Below, piece by piece: positions 54,838-63,916 of a stretch of 64,000 nucleotides of DNA; the first letter of the stretch is position 1, and the number at the start of each line of letters is the position of its first letter. The notes below the pieces were generated by a model. It was not told where the DNA came from. It made no database searches and worked only from the letters and a program-made list of their open reading frames with translations. Both the position numbers and the translations under genes were made by a program. The stretch is from the NCBI RefSeq assembly GCF_003286415.2, contig NZ_CP043450.1, positions 2,418,001-2,482,000 on the forward strand, written 5' to 3'. Source of the DNA: Mucilaginibacter rubeus (lineage in GTDB: Bacteria; Bacteroidota; Bacteroidia; Sphingobacteriales; Sphingobacteriaceae).

Positions 54838-55125
54838 CCCCCCGGCTTCTAAAAGGGGGAGTAACCTATTAATTGACGGTTCCCTCCCTTGGGAGGGGTG
54901 CGTTAGGATTGCGCGTTGGCGGGGCTGGGTTTATACGTCTTTGCAACGGCAAGGCATCTCGCTGAAACCCCTCCCTACACCCTCCCAAGGGAGGGAATCG
55001 CACAATCCCACCCATTGAAAGCCTACTAACCGTTTTTTGGATATTACTCTAACCCTAAAGGGAGAGTAAGGAGTACATTTGGGTAACTAACAGAGGGTTG
55101 TTCCCCCCTTTAGGCGGTTAGGGGG
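54838..55125. repeat. Cluster of three intergenic repeat types
   Basis: 54838-54859: CCCCC/GGGGG hairpin right after the corA stop. 54880-54997: TTCCCTCCCTTGGGAGGG and its inverse CCCTCCCAAGGGAGGGAA (54980-54997), each arm palindromic. 55101-55125: CCCCCCTTTAGGCGGTTAGGGGG, which reads CCCCCTAA on the minus strand and supplies the msrA stop codon. No gene is supported here. Confidence 0.75.
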
Positions 55126-55774
55126 CAAATCCGGGCTTAAGCTCCGCTTTCATGGCTTTTCTAAACTTTATTACTTTGGGCTCTGAAACAGCAAGGATAT
55201 AAGGCTGATCGGGATGAGACCGGTAATATCCTTGGTGATAGTTCTCGGCAGGATAAAATACCTTGAAAGGCACAACCTGGGTAACTACGGGATTGGCGTA
55301 ATGCTTTGATTCATTCACCTTTTTTATGGTTGTTTCAATTGTGCTTTTTTCCGCGTCGTTGCGGTAAAAAGCTATTGAGCGGTAATCCGTACCCTCATCA
55401 GGGCCCTGACGGTTAAGTGTAGTTGGATCATGCGCTGAGAAGAATGCTTCAACTAAGTTGTCATAGCTGATTACCTTTGGATCGTAATACACTTGTACTG
55501 TTTCTGCGTGATTGGTGTTATCAGAACATACTTCCCTATAAGTGGGGTTTTTGGTAGTTCCCCCTGCATAGCCGGATATTACTTTATCAACGCCCTTTAG
55601 TTCAGCCATTGCCTCGCTCATACTCCAGAAACAGCCGCCTCCAAAGGTTGCTACGGCCTCTCCTGCTTTCGGCGCAGGTAACACGGCAAAATTATCGCCT
55701 TTTGATGCTTGTCCATCGGCACAACTGCTTAAAAACAGAAATATGCCTGCAGTGTATAAAAGCAACTTTTTCAT
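55118..55774 (-). CDS. msrA: Peptide methionine-(S)-sulfoxide reductase, lipoprotein
   Basis: 218 residues from MKKLLLYTAGIFLFLSSC, a signal peptide with lipobox SSC, so the enzyme is exported and lipid-anchored. The active site is GGGCFWSMSEAMAELKGV, and GYAGGTTKNPTYREVCSDNTNHAE is the conserved loop (key parts GYAGG and NHAE). Repairs oxidised methionines in the envelope. The last residues GFAP and stop come from an intergenic repeat. Confidence 0.94.
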   Translation of the reverse strand: MKKLLLYTAGIFLFLSSCADGQASKGDNFAVLPAPKAGEAVATFGGGCFWSMSEAMAELKGVDKVISGYAGGTTKNPTYREVCSDNTNHAETVQVYYDPKVISYDNLVEAFFSAHDPTTLNRQGPDEGTDYRSIAFYRNDAEKSTIETTIKKVNESKHYANPVVTQVVPFKVFYPAENYHQGYYRSHPDQPYILAVSEPKVIKFRKAMKAELKPGFAP

Positions 55775-55848
55775 AATGGATATCACTATTAATTTACTAA
55801 TATACGATGCATTGACACCGGCAGATGGTCACGCCCGTGTAAACAAGC

Positions 55849-56100
55849 TTAGGGCCTTTTTGCCTGTTGCATAAGCGATTTTTTCACCATAAAAAGGATT
55901 TCGCTTAAGCCGTTAGTTTTGATCTCAAATGTGGTTGAAAGCAACATCCCCATTTTATCTTTAGTAAAACCTTTGCCCGCCATCCACTCCAGGTATGATA
56001 CAGGTATATCGGCTATAATAGTCCCCTTGTATTTACCGTAGGGCATCCGGGTTTGCACTATATCGATGAGAATTTTGGGGTCTGGTTGTAAATTTTCCAC
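55849..56100 (-). CDS. DUF3820 protein
   Basis: 83 residues. MPYGKYKGTIIADIPVSYLEW is the DUF3820 signature (MPFGKYKGxxLxDLPxxYLxW). Members are small proteins of unknown function, sometimes described as putative quorum-sensing-regulated virulence factors. Rest is helical (EILFMVKKSLMQQAKRP). Own transcription unit between msrA and the MBL gene. Confidence 0.9.
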   Translation of the reverse strand: MENLQPDPKILIDIVQTRMPYGKYKGTIIADIPVSYLEWMAGKGFTKDKMGMLLSTTFEIKTNGLSEILFMVKKSLMQQAKRP

Positions 56101-56136
56101 GGGGTAAAGGTAAAAACAAACCGCTATGGTTACATC

Positions 56137-57072
56137 CTATTCCTGAAATCCGCGTATAATAAAAAATGTTGCCAGTGCTGCCGCTAAACCAACGGACGCT
56201 TTTAAAATGCCGCTGCTTACATATGGAGGGATGTATTTTACGCCCATTTCATCCGCAACGGCCGGGTGCTTAACATAGCGTCCGTCAGATGGTATTGCTA
56301 CCTGCTCAAAATTATCCGCCAGTTCATGCAATTCGTCGCGCAACTCATGACCACGCATCACCGGGCCGTGGCCGGCCGCTACCGTACGTGGTTCAAGCGC
56401 AGTAAGCCTGCGAACTGATTGGCCGGCTGCTTCCCAATCGGTAGTGAAATATCGAGGCGGACCGGTTAGCTTTTTGAGCGAACTAAAAGAATATAAAGCG
56501 GATTCGGCTTTAGTGGTAGAAAACGCGTCGCCGGCTATCAAGGTTGAATTTATCGGCAGAAACAAAGAAATATGTCCGGGTGTGTGACCGGGAGTATGAA
56601 TTACCTTCCATTCAGGTAGTTCCGGAATCCCTTCTTCTATATCAATAACCGTTACTTTGTTACCGAGGTTTATTGGCGCAGTGGGGAAAAATGCGGATAG
56701 CAGGCTCATCATTCCATCCCTCAATGAAGGATCGGCAGGTGGGTATGATGATAAACCCGTTAAATATGGGAGTTCCAGTGCATGGGCATAAACCGGTACG
56801 TTCCAGATTTTTAAAAGTTCTTCAAGGCCTCCGGCGTGGTCGGCATGTCCGTGTGTAAGTACAATGGCGGCCGGTCTCGTCCCAGGGCCAAAAAGCTCTT
56901 CGGCCATGGCAATGATCTTTTTGGCCGAGCCTTTTAATCCGGTATCAACCAAAACCCAGCCTTTGGCAGCGCCGGGACGGTTTGCTATCATGTAAATGTT
57001 AACGAATAATAGTTTGGTTCCCCATACCCTTTGCGATACCTGGAAATACTTTGTACTGAGCCTTCTGTTCAT
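56137..57072 (-). CDS. MBL-fold metallo-hydrolase
   Basis: 311 residues. Zinc-binding THGHADHAGG, later TPGHTPGHISLF, LIAGDAF and AAGHGPVMRG complete the site. C-terminal hydrophobic segment (LKASVGLAAALATFFIIRG) may anchor it to the membrane. No signal peptide. Could be a lactonase or glyoxalase II-like; substrate unknown. Confidence 0.9.
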   Translation of the reverse strand: MNRRLSTKYFQVSQRVWGTKLLFVNIYMIANRPGAAKGWVLVDTGLKGSAKKIIAMAEELFGPGTRPAAIVLTHGHADHAGGLEELLKIWNVPVYAHALELPYLTGLSSYPPADPSLRDGMMSLLSAFFPTAPINLGNKVTVIDIEEGIPELPEWKVIHTPGHTPGHISLFLPINSTLIAGDAFSTTKAESALYSFSSLKKLTGPPRYFTTDWEAAGQSVRRLTALEPRTVAAGHGPVMRGHELRDELHELADNFEQVAIPSDGRYVKHPAVADEMGVKYIPPYVSSGILKASVGLAAALATFFIIRGFQE

Positions 57073-57238
57073 GGTTTATAATTGTTAACAAAACATAACT
57101 CCCATATTAAAAGTTTTAGGTGGATTAAATTTAAAAACAATTTTTTATCAGCCTAAAAATAAATAAGATACCTGTCTGAACAGTTTCAATGCAAACAGAA
57201 ATTATCTCGACTGTGTTAGTTTAAAAATTATAGATACC

Positions 57239-57475
57239 ATGGAACAGCAATTTGATGCTACACTAACAGGAACCGACAGCGAAATTGACGGCACAGCCCA
57301 ACAAATAACACATGCTGATTACTCAGAAGCCTTTGAATTTAGATCGATAGATGGCACGCTGCATTTGGTGATTGCAAAAGATCAGGATGGCGAATGGATA
57401 AGAATTGATGGTACCGAGCCTTACCTGTCAAGCTGGATTGATGAGCTTGCCGAACAAGCAGCGAGTCATGCTTGA
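57239..57475 (+). CDS. Small acidic protein of unknown function
   Basis: 78 residues, strongly acidic. Predicted beta-strands in LHLVIAKDQDGEWIRIDG and a C-terminal helix SSWIDELAEQAASHA. No cysteine, no signal peptide. Placed between a 166-base gap and a clear terminator, so probably a single-gene unit. I recognise no family. Confidence 0.65.
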   Translation: MEQQFDATLTGTDSEIDGTAQQITHADYSEAFEFRSIDGTLHLVIAKDQDGEWIRIDGTEPYLSSWIDELAEQAASHA

Positions 57476-57476
57476 T

Positions 57477-57516
57477 AAAAGAGAAAGCCGGATCATTTGA
57501 CCCGGCTTTCTCTTTT
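57477..57516. terminator. Bidirectional terminator
   Basis: A perfect 15-bp stem (AAAAGAGAAAGCCGG and its complement) with a 10-base loop, between the small acidic gene and the convergent uronate operon. Confidence 0.9.
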
Positions 57517-57528
57517 AGAACTTATTGT

Positions 57529-58839
57529 TTAGTCCAGTTCAATCGGTTTCATTTTGGGCACTAAAAAGTGCATGATGAGCCAGGCTAAAATGTAAGCGCT
57601 GCCACAAACAAAAAACATGATGTAATAAGCTATCTCAATTTTATGGATAGACCTGTAGTATACAAACAGGTTTTTTTGCACGGCAAGCGATAAGAATACT
57701 CCGCCGATAGAGCCAAACATCCCTCCCAACCCGGTTACCGAACCAACTGTACGTTTGGGGAACATATCCGAAACTGTTGTGAAAATATTGGCGCTCCAGG
57801 CTTGGTGTGCCGATGCAGCTATCCCGATTACGATTACCGCAAGCCACATATTTATGCCGCCAAGAATTTGTGCGAATATGATTGGTATTACCGCCAGCGC
57901 ATAAATAAACATGGATGTTTTACGTGCTTTAAATACCGGCCAGTTATTTTTAATCAGGTTCATGGGCAACCAGCCGCCACCAACACTACCGAAAGTAGAC
58001 ATGGTGTAAACCAATGCTACGGGGATAGCTATTGCTGTGCCTTTCAAGTTATACTGGCTTTCCAGGAAATCAGGTAACCAAAACAGGTAAAACCACCAGA
58101 TAGGATCCGTTAGAAACTTGCCAATAACAAACGCCCAGGTTTGTTTAAAGGATAACAGCTTGCCCCATGATATTTTCTTTTGCTCAGCGGGTTGCAGTAT
58201 CTCTGCTTGGCTGTCGTGATCACTGTTAATATAATCAAGCTCGGCCTTTGATACCTTGCTGTGTTTAGAAGGCGCGCGGTAGATAACCTGCCATAGTACA
58301 AGCCATATAAAACCTATTGAGCCGGTTATGATAAAGGCCCATCTCCATCCCCATGTAACCGCGATAAACGGAACTGTTAAAGGGGCAACTATTGCACCTA
58401 CGTTTGCACCCGAGTTAAAGATACCTGTTGCAAAAGCTCGTTCCTTTTTGGGAAACCACTCGGCAACAGTCTTAATTGCTGCGGGGAAGTTTCCTGCTTC
58501 ACTGATTCCTAATGCCGAACGTACTACACCGAACCCAAACGTGCTACCGACGAATGCGTGGCATACTGCCGAAATACTCCATAACAGCGTTGAAAGGAAA
58601 TATCCTAATTTGGTTCCTATTTTATCGATGATGCGGCCGGCAGCAAGCAGGCCTATAGAGTACGCTATTTTAAACGCAATCTCAATATTGGCATAGTCAC
58701 CATCGTTCCATTTAAATTCTTTTGTAAGGTCTGACTTAAGTAAACTGATCACTGCCCTGTCAAGGTAATTGACAGTTGTTGCAAAAAACACCAGCGAGCA
58801 GATCACCCAGCGGTAGTTCCCAACTTTTTCTTCTCTCAT
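57529..58839 (-). CDS. MFS hexuronate transporter (ExuT-like)
   Basis: 436 residues, about 12 membrane segments. ATTVNYLDRAVISLL, GRIIDKIGTKLGYFL and ISEAGNFPAAIKTVAEWFPKKE are typical of the anion:cation symporter group including ExuT and UhpT-like carriers; GNFPAAIKTVAEWF is the ACS hallmark. Imports glucuronate or galacturonate with protons. Last gene of the uxaC-kdgK-eda operon. Confidence 0.9.
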   Translation of the reverse strand: MREEKVGNYRWVICSLVFFATTVNYLDRAVISLLKSDLTKEFKWNDGDYANIEIAFKIAYSIGLLAAGRIIDKIGTKLGYFLSTLLWSISAVCHAFVGSTFGFGVVRSALGISEAGNFPAAIKTVAEWFPKKERAFATGIFNSGANVGAIVAPLTVPFIAVTWGWRWAFIITGSIGFIWLVLWQVIYRAPSKHSKVSKAELDYINSDHDSQAEILQPAEQKKISWGKLLSFKQTWAFVIGKFLTDPIWWFYLFWLPDFLESQYNLKGTAIAIPVALVYTMSTFGSVGGGWLPMNLIKNNWPVFKARKTSMFIYALAVIPIIFAQILGGINMWLAVIVIGIAASAHQAWSANIFTTVSDMFPKRTVGSVTGLGGMFGSIGGVFLSLAVQKNLFVYYRSIHKIEIAYYIMFFVCGSAYILAWLIMHFLVPKMKPIELD

Positions 58840-58858
58840 TATAATTTAGGTTAACTGG

Positions 58859-59521
58859 CTATTTAATGGTTTGTACTATCTCCAGCAGCTTCAAGGTATC
58901 ATTATACAGCTTATCGTACTCCTGGTTTTCGAGCACGTTTTTGCTGATGAGCTTACTGCCCATACCCACCGCGCATACCCCTGCTTTAAACCAGGTACTG
59001 ATGCTGTCATGGTTCAAATCAACCCCACCTGTTGGCATGAACAACTGACCGGCAAACAAATCCCTGATAGAGGATACAAACTCCGGCCCTAAAATATTGG
59101 CCGGGAATATTTTTATTAAAGCTGCGCCATTTTGCTGGGCTAAATAGATCTCGGTTGGCGTCATACAACCCGGAATCCATAAAAGGTTATGCCGTGCCGT
59201 TAGTTTCCCCACTTCCGGGTTAACAATTGGCGACACAATAAAATCAGCTCCTGCGGTAATAAAGGCTTCAGCTTCCTGGACACTTTTAATAGTGCCTATG
59301 CCCAATTCTAAGCCGGGCATTTCACCGTTAGCAAGGGCTTGTTTTAAAACTTTAAAATTTTCGAGGGCCGCTTCGCCGCGGTTGGTATATTCAAATACCC
59401 TAATCCCAGCTTTATACAGTGTACGGGTTATTTGCAGGCTCACCTCCGGATCTTTGTAAAAGAACAGCGGCAATGTTCCCTGTTTTAATATGGCATCAAG
59501 TACTATATCTTTTTTACTCAT
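58859..59521 (-). CDS. eda: KDPG/KHG aldolase
   Basis: 220 residues of the class I aldolase. Schiff-base Lys in GAALIKIFPANILGPEF; IVSPIVNPEV and WIPGCMTPTEIYLAQ; MPTGGVDL phosphate loop. Splits 2-keto-3-deoxy-6-phosphogluconate into pyruvate and glyceraldehyde-3-phosphate, the last step of uronate breakdown. Overlaps kdgK by 4 bases. Confidence 0.95.
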   Translation of the reverse strand: MSKKDIVLDAILKQGTLPLFFYKDPEVSLQITRTLYKAGIRVFEYTNRGEAALENFKVLKQALANGEMPGLELGIGTIKSVQEAEAFITAGADFIVSPIVNPEVGKLTARHNLLWIPGCMTPTEIYLAQQNGAALIKIFPANILGPEFVSSIRDLFAGQLFMPTGGVDLNHDSISTWFKAGVCAVGMGSKLISKNVLENQEYDKLYNDTLKLLEIVQTIK

Positions 59522-60549
59522 TGTTTCATAGCATTATAAATTTCATCAACTGTTTTGGTGGTCGCGTCGCCTTCAATAAACAGCTTTTCAAAAGCGGCGG
59601 CTGTAGCAAAATCCAGTAATTGCTGTGGATCCTGCTTGTTGTAAAAGCCGTAAATAAGTCCGGCCATGAAGCAATCGCCACTGCCTACTTTATCAACCAC
59701 AGTTTCGGTATTGTAGGTTGCCGAGTGATAAAAGCGGTTTCCCGTAAAAAGTGAAGTATAATATTCAACACCTTTACCGGCATCAAAACGGAAGGTATTT
59801 GCAACGGCACGGCAACGCGGGTAAGCATCCATTATTTTTTCTGAGGAATAAAGTCCTTCTTTCAGGTAAATACTTTGCTGTCCCGACTCGTGGATATCCG
59901 GCGTAACCGGAATGCCTAACATAGTTTCTTCGGCCCACACGTTGCCCATTATGATATCAGCATATTGAACCAGTTTCGGCATGATCTCTACTGGCTTTTT
60001 GCCATATTGCCATAATTTGGGGCGATAATTAAGATCGACGGATATGGTGATATGTTTCCTGCTTGCCGCCTGTAAAACCTCCTCGCAAACATCGGCAGCC
60101 AGCTGGCTTAGGGCCGGGCAAATAGCGCTGAAATGAAACCAGCTTACGCCTTCAAGCACAGCGTCCCAATTAACCATGCCTGGTCTAAGATCTGCAAATG
60201 ATGAACCCGCACGATCATATACAATGGCATTGTTCTTTACATCTTTACCACGGGTAAGGTAATAAAGCCCTATCCTGTTACCGCTTTTATGTATGGCAGA
60301 TGTGTCGATGTTTTTGTCCTGCAGGTAACCGATGATCTGTTCTGACAATGCATTATCGGGCAGGGCGGTAAAATATTTTATGGGCTGCTCCCATAAAGCC
60401 AAAGCATTGGCAACGTTTAGTTCGGCACCACCGATGAAAAATGGCAGCTTGTTTTTCGCCAGCCATTGACCTTCACCGTCCGGGCACATGCGTAATAACA
60501 ACTCGCCAAATGACAGGATGCTCCCCTTTGTATTTTCGATATTGCTCAT
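59518..60549 (-). CDS. kdgK: 2-dehydro-3-deoxygluconokinase (PfkB family)
   Basis: 343 residues. PfkB signature near the C-terminus: VVDKVGSGDCFMAGLIYG with the catalytic Asp; N-terminal SFGELLLRMCPDGEGQW and GGAELNVANALALW. Phosphorylates 2-keto-3-deoxygluconate. Starts directly after uxaC (no gap). Confidence 0.93.
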   Translation of the reverse strand: MSNIENTKGSILSFGELLLRMCPDGEGQWLAKNKLPFFIGGAELNVANALALWEQPIKYFTALPDNALSEQIIGYLQDKNIDTSAIHKSGNRIGLYYLTRGKDVKNNAIVYDRAGSSFADLRPGMVNWDAVLEGVSWFHFSAICPALSQLAADVCEEVLQAASRKHITISVDLNYRPKLWQYGKKPVEIMPKLVQYADIIMGNVWAEETMLGIPVTPDIHESGQQSIYLKEGLYSSEKIMDAYPRCRAVANTFRFDAGKGVEYYTSLFTGNRFYHSATYNTETVVDKVGSGDCFMAGLIYGFYNKQDPQQLLDFATAAAFEKLFIEGDATTKTVDEIYNAMKQ

Positions 60550-61950
60550 TTAAAAATTGAAATAGTTTTTGGCGTTAAAATAGCAAATATCACTCACGAT
60601 CTTCCCTGTCCATTCAATATCATTTGGCAGTTCTCCGTTTTCAATATCATCACCCAAAAGGTTACAAAGCAGCCTGCGGAAATACTCATGTCTCGGGAAC
60701 GACATAAAGCTCCGTGAATCGGTAAGCATACCTACCATGCGGCTTAATAAGCCCATGTTTGATAAGGCGTTCATCTGTTTGATCATGCCATCCTTCTGAT
60801 CCAAAAACCACCATGCCGAACCAAATTGCATTTTACCCGCTACCGAGCCATCATTGTAATTGCCTACCATGGTAGCAAAGAGCTCGTTATCGGCCGGGTT
60901 AAGGTTATAAATAATCGTTTTCGCCAGTTGATTGGTAGTATCCAGCCTGTTCAGGAATTTAGATAACGCCCTGCCCTGTGTAAAATCACCGATTGAATCC
61001 CAACCGGTATCAGGGCCCAGATTTGTTAAAGCACGGGCATTGTTATTGCGCAGCGCTCCAAGGTGGAACTGTTGAACCCAGCCTTTCTCATGATCCCAAA
61101 TAGCAAAATAATACAACATGGCCGATTTGAATTTCAGGATCTCCAGCGGCAATAGCACTTCATTGTTTCTTATCTTAATAAAGATCGCAGCTATCTCCGC
61201 ATCGGTATAATCCTCGGCGTAGATCTGCTCCAGACCGTGATCCGATAGTTTGCAGCCATTCTCCGCAAAATAATCATGGCGGCTTTTAAGTGCTTTTAAA
61301 TAGTCATCAAAGTTTGAGATATCTACATTAGCAACAACCTGCAGCTGGTCGATGTATTTGTTAAGTGATGCGATATCGTCAGCGTTCATGGCTTTATCCG
61401 GGCGATATGCCGGTAACACCTTTACGCTATAATCGTCTTGTTTTAACTTCTGATGATGGCTGAGATTATCCAGCGGATCATCCGTGGTGCCCACAACCTC
61501 TACGTTTTTATTTTTAAGAATATTACGGATGCTAAACTCCGGTGATTGCAGTTTTTCATTACACTGAGCGTATATTTTTTGTGCAGATGCCGGCGAAAGC
61601 AATTCGGTAATGCCAAAATAACGCTGTAACTCGAGGTGTGTCCAGTGATATAGCGGGTTCCTTAATGTATATGGTACAGTTGCCGCCCAGGCTGTAAATT
61701 TTTCCTCGTCGGTTTTATTACCGGTGATGTAGGCTTCATTAACCCCATTTGCCCGCATGGCGCGCCATTTGTAATGATCGCCATAAAGCCAGATCTGAGT
61801 TATGTTTTTAAAGTTGATATCGTCGGCAATCTGGTCTGGCGGCAGATGGCAATGATAATCAATTATAGGCTGATGACTTGCGAACTCATGGTATAATCGC
61901 TGCGCCGTTTTAGTTTGGAGTAAAAAATCCTGGTCTAAAAAATTCTTCAT
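60550..61950 (-). CDS. uxaC: Glucuronate (uronate) isomerase
   Basis: 466 residues of the amidohydrolase-like fold. IIDYHCHLPPDQIADDINF holds the metal His-x-His; GTTDDPLDNLSHHQ, FHLGALRNNN and ADNELFATMVGNYNDG follow the family. Converts glucuronate to fructuronate or galacturonate to tagaturonate. First gene of the operon. The next enzymes (UxuA/UxuB or UxaA/UxaB) are not in the window. Confidence 0.97.
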   Translation of the reverse strand: MKNFLDQDFLLQTKTAQRLYHEFASHQPIIDYHCHLPPDQIADDINFKNITQIWLYGDHYKWRAMRANGVNEAYITGNKTDEEKFTAWAATVPYTLRNPLYHWTHLELQRYFGITELLSPASAQKIYAQCNEKLQSPEFSIRNILKNKNVEVVGTTDDPLDNLSHHQKLKQDDYSVKVLPAYRPDKAMNADDIASLNKYIDQLQVVANVDISNFDDYLKALKSRHDYFAENGCKLSDHGLEQIYAEDYTDAEIAAIFIKIRNNEVLLPLEILKFKSAMLYYFAIWDHEKGWVQQFHLGALRNNNARALTNLGPDTGWDSIGDFTQGRALSKFLNRLDTTNQLAKTIIYNLNPADNELFATMVGNYNDGSVAGKMQFGSAWWFLDQKDGMIKQMNALSNMGLLSRMVGMLTDSRSFMSFPRHEYFRRLLCNLLGDDIENGELPNDIEWTGKIVSDICYFNAKNYFNF

Positions 61951-62062
61951 TGGTTATTAACAGATGTAATACCGGGCTCAATGGTATTATAGTTTATACT
62001 TGTAAGGGGCAAATTACACATCATATAGGCAAGTTGGAAGTAATAAGCCTAAACAATCCACG

Positions 62063-62082
62063 CAAACGTTTTCGTTCAACGT
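62063..62082 (-). promoter_or_regulatory. LacI-type operator candidate upstream of uxaC
   Basis: AAACGTTT (62063-62070), within GCAAACGTTTTCG, is a palindrome with the central CpG of LacI-family operators; a second AACGTT lies at 62077-62082. It is about 115 bases upstream of uxaC. No LacI gene is seen nearby. Confidence 0.4.
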
Positions 62083-62106
62083 TAAAACACATTTATTATA
62101 ATAAAA

Positions 62107-62139
62107 AAAAGGCGACAGGTACTAAACCCATCGCCTTTT
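62107..62139 (-). terminator. Terminator of the sugar symporter gene
   Basis: AAAAGGCGA and TCGCCTTTT around a 15-base loop; on the minus strand eight Ts follow. 23 bases after the symporter stop. Confidence 0.85.
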
Positions 62140-62161
62140 ATAGCTATTGGTAAAATTTATG

Positions 62162-63868
62162 CTACCAGAAAATAGAGTACAATGCTACTACGATACCTGT
62201 TACAATTAGTGCACCGGCTAAAAATCCTCTTGAGGTTTTAAACATCGAACTTTCAATTTCAAGACCATTTGTAGTAACGCCCCTGGCCTGATCAATTTTG
62301 GATATAATGTACATACCGATAACGCAGATGATAAATACAAAGCCCATACGATCAAGGAAAGGGATTTCATAAAGCTGGGTTACCTTATCATCCTGTAGTG
62401 CCAACTTTGAAAAGCCATATGGAGAAAGGAAGCTCAGATCAATAAACCTTGGGCAAAGTTTAAAGAAACATGAGAAGATGAAACCACCAACGGTTGCAAA
62501 TAAAGCCGCGTTTGATGTAGCCTTTTTCCAGAAGAAACCAAGAATGAACATGGCAAAAATACCCGGAGATACAAAGCCTGTATATTCCTGAATGTACTGG
62601 AAGCCTTGTTTACCTTCGCCCATTAAGGCTTTACCGATAAGCTCAGATAACAGGATACCTAATAATAAGGCTACAAGAACAGAGATCTTACCCAGGTTAA
62701 CCAGTTTCTTATCGGTAGCTTCAGGGTTGATAGCTTTTTTGTAAATATCTAACGTAAAGATAGTAGCGATACTGTTTGCTTTACCTGCTAACGAGGCTAC
62801 AATTGCGGCAGTTAACGCGGCAAATGAAAGACCTTTTAAGCCGGTAGGCAATAAGTTTAACAACGATGGATATGCTTTGTTAGGATCCAATACACCCGAT
62901 GAACTCGCCATTTCCTGGTGGAACATACCTTTTTGATATAACAGGTAAGCTGCAATACCCGGCAACACCACAATAACAGGCATCAGCAATTTAAGGAATG
63001 CAGCAAACAAGATACCACCGCGGGCGGTTTTTAGGTTTGCACCTAAAGCCCTTTGGGTGATGTACTGGTTACAGCCCCAATAGTTAAGGTTGGTGATCCA
63101 CATACCACCTATCAATACTGATAAGCCAGGCAGGTCCATATAGTTTGGATTATCCTTTTTGAAGATCATATGGAAGTGGTCAGTAGCTTCGCTGTGCAGA
63201 ATTTTGAAACCGTTCAGTAAGCCTGTGGTACCTTCTTTTTCGCTTAACAACGTAAGTGCGAGATAAGATGCCATTAAACCACCCAGTATAAGTACAGCTA
63301 CCTGAATAACGTCGGTATATCCAATAACCTTCATACCTCCCAGCGTAATAACCGCCGAGAATATAGCAAGCAACCAGATACACAGGTGTATATCCAAACC
63401 GGAGATACCACTGATGGCCAAGGCGCCAAGGTAAAGGATTGACATTAAATTAACCACAATGTACAGCAGCAGCCAAAAGATAGCCATGATCATGGCTACT
63501 GTTCCGTTGTACCGCTGGTGCAGGAACTGTGGCATGGTAAAGATCTTATTTTTAAGATATACCGGGATAAAGAAAACCGCCACAATGATAAGGGTAATAG
63601 CAGCCATCCACTCGTAAGTAGATATAGCTAAGCCCATTTTAAACGCAGACCCACTTGTACCTATAAATTGTTCGGCAGAGATATTTGAAGCGATTAACGA
63701 TGCTCCGATGGCCCACCAGGTTAACGACCCTTCGGCCAAAAAATAGTCTTTTGAAGTGGCATCGGCGTTGTGTTTACGCTTATACACCCACCAGCCATAG
63801 CTGGCAACAATTATAAAGTAGATAAAGAAAACAGCATAATCGCCATTCGAGAGGGTTTTGAGGTTCAT
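62162..63868 (-). CDS. Sodium/sugar symporter (SSS family)
   Basis: 568 residues with about 14 membrane segments. ASLIASNISAEQFIGTSGSAF is the SSS/SGLT hallmark (key part NISAEQFIG), followed by GYTDVIQVAVLILGG and TNLNYWGCNQYITQRALGA. Takes up a hexose or xylose with sodium. The likely xylose isomerase gene just upstream suggests xylose. Confidence 0.93.
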   Translation of the reverse strand: MNLKTLSNGDYAVFFIYFIIVASYGWWVYKRKHNADATSKDYFLAEGSLTWWAIGASLIASNISAEQFIGTSGSAFKMGLAISTYEWMAAITLIIVAVFFIPVYLKNKIFTMPQFLHQRYNGTVAMIMAIFWLLLYIVVNLMSILYLGALAISGISGLDIHLCIWLLAIFSAVITLGGMKVIGYTDVIQVAVLILGGLMASYLALTLLSEKEGTTGLLNGFKILHSEATDHFHMIFKKDNPNYMDLPGLSVLIGGMWITNLNYWGCNQYITQRALGANLKTARGGILFAAFLKLLMPVIVVLPGIAAYLLYQKGMFHQEMASSSGVLDPNKAYPSLLNLLPTGLKGLSFAALTAAIVASLAGKANSIATIFTLDIYKKAINPEATDKKLVNLGKISVLVALLLGILLSELIGKALMGEGKQGFQYIQEYTGFVSPGIFAMFILGFFWKKATSNAALFATVGGFIFSCFFKLCPRFIDLSFLSPYGFSKLALQDDKVTQLYEIPFLDRMGFVFIICVIGMYIISKIDQARGVTTNGLEIESSMFKTSRGFLAGALIVTGIVVALYSIFW

Positions 63869-63916
63869 TGTTTTGGTTTGTCTTTGGGTTTAATATGTAT
63901 GATTGACAATTATAAA

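Noticed and set aside
54782..55018. A 78-codon frame with SLPWEGCVRIARWRG
   Set aside because: It is the translation of the CCCTCCC repeat and begins inside corA in another frame.
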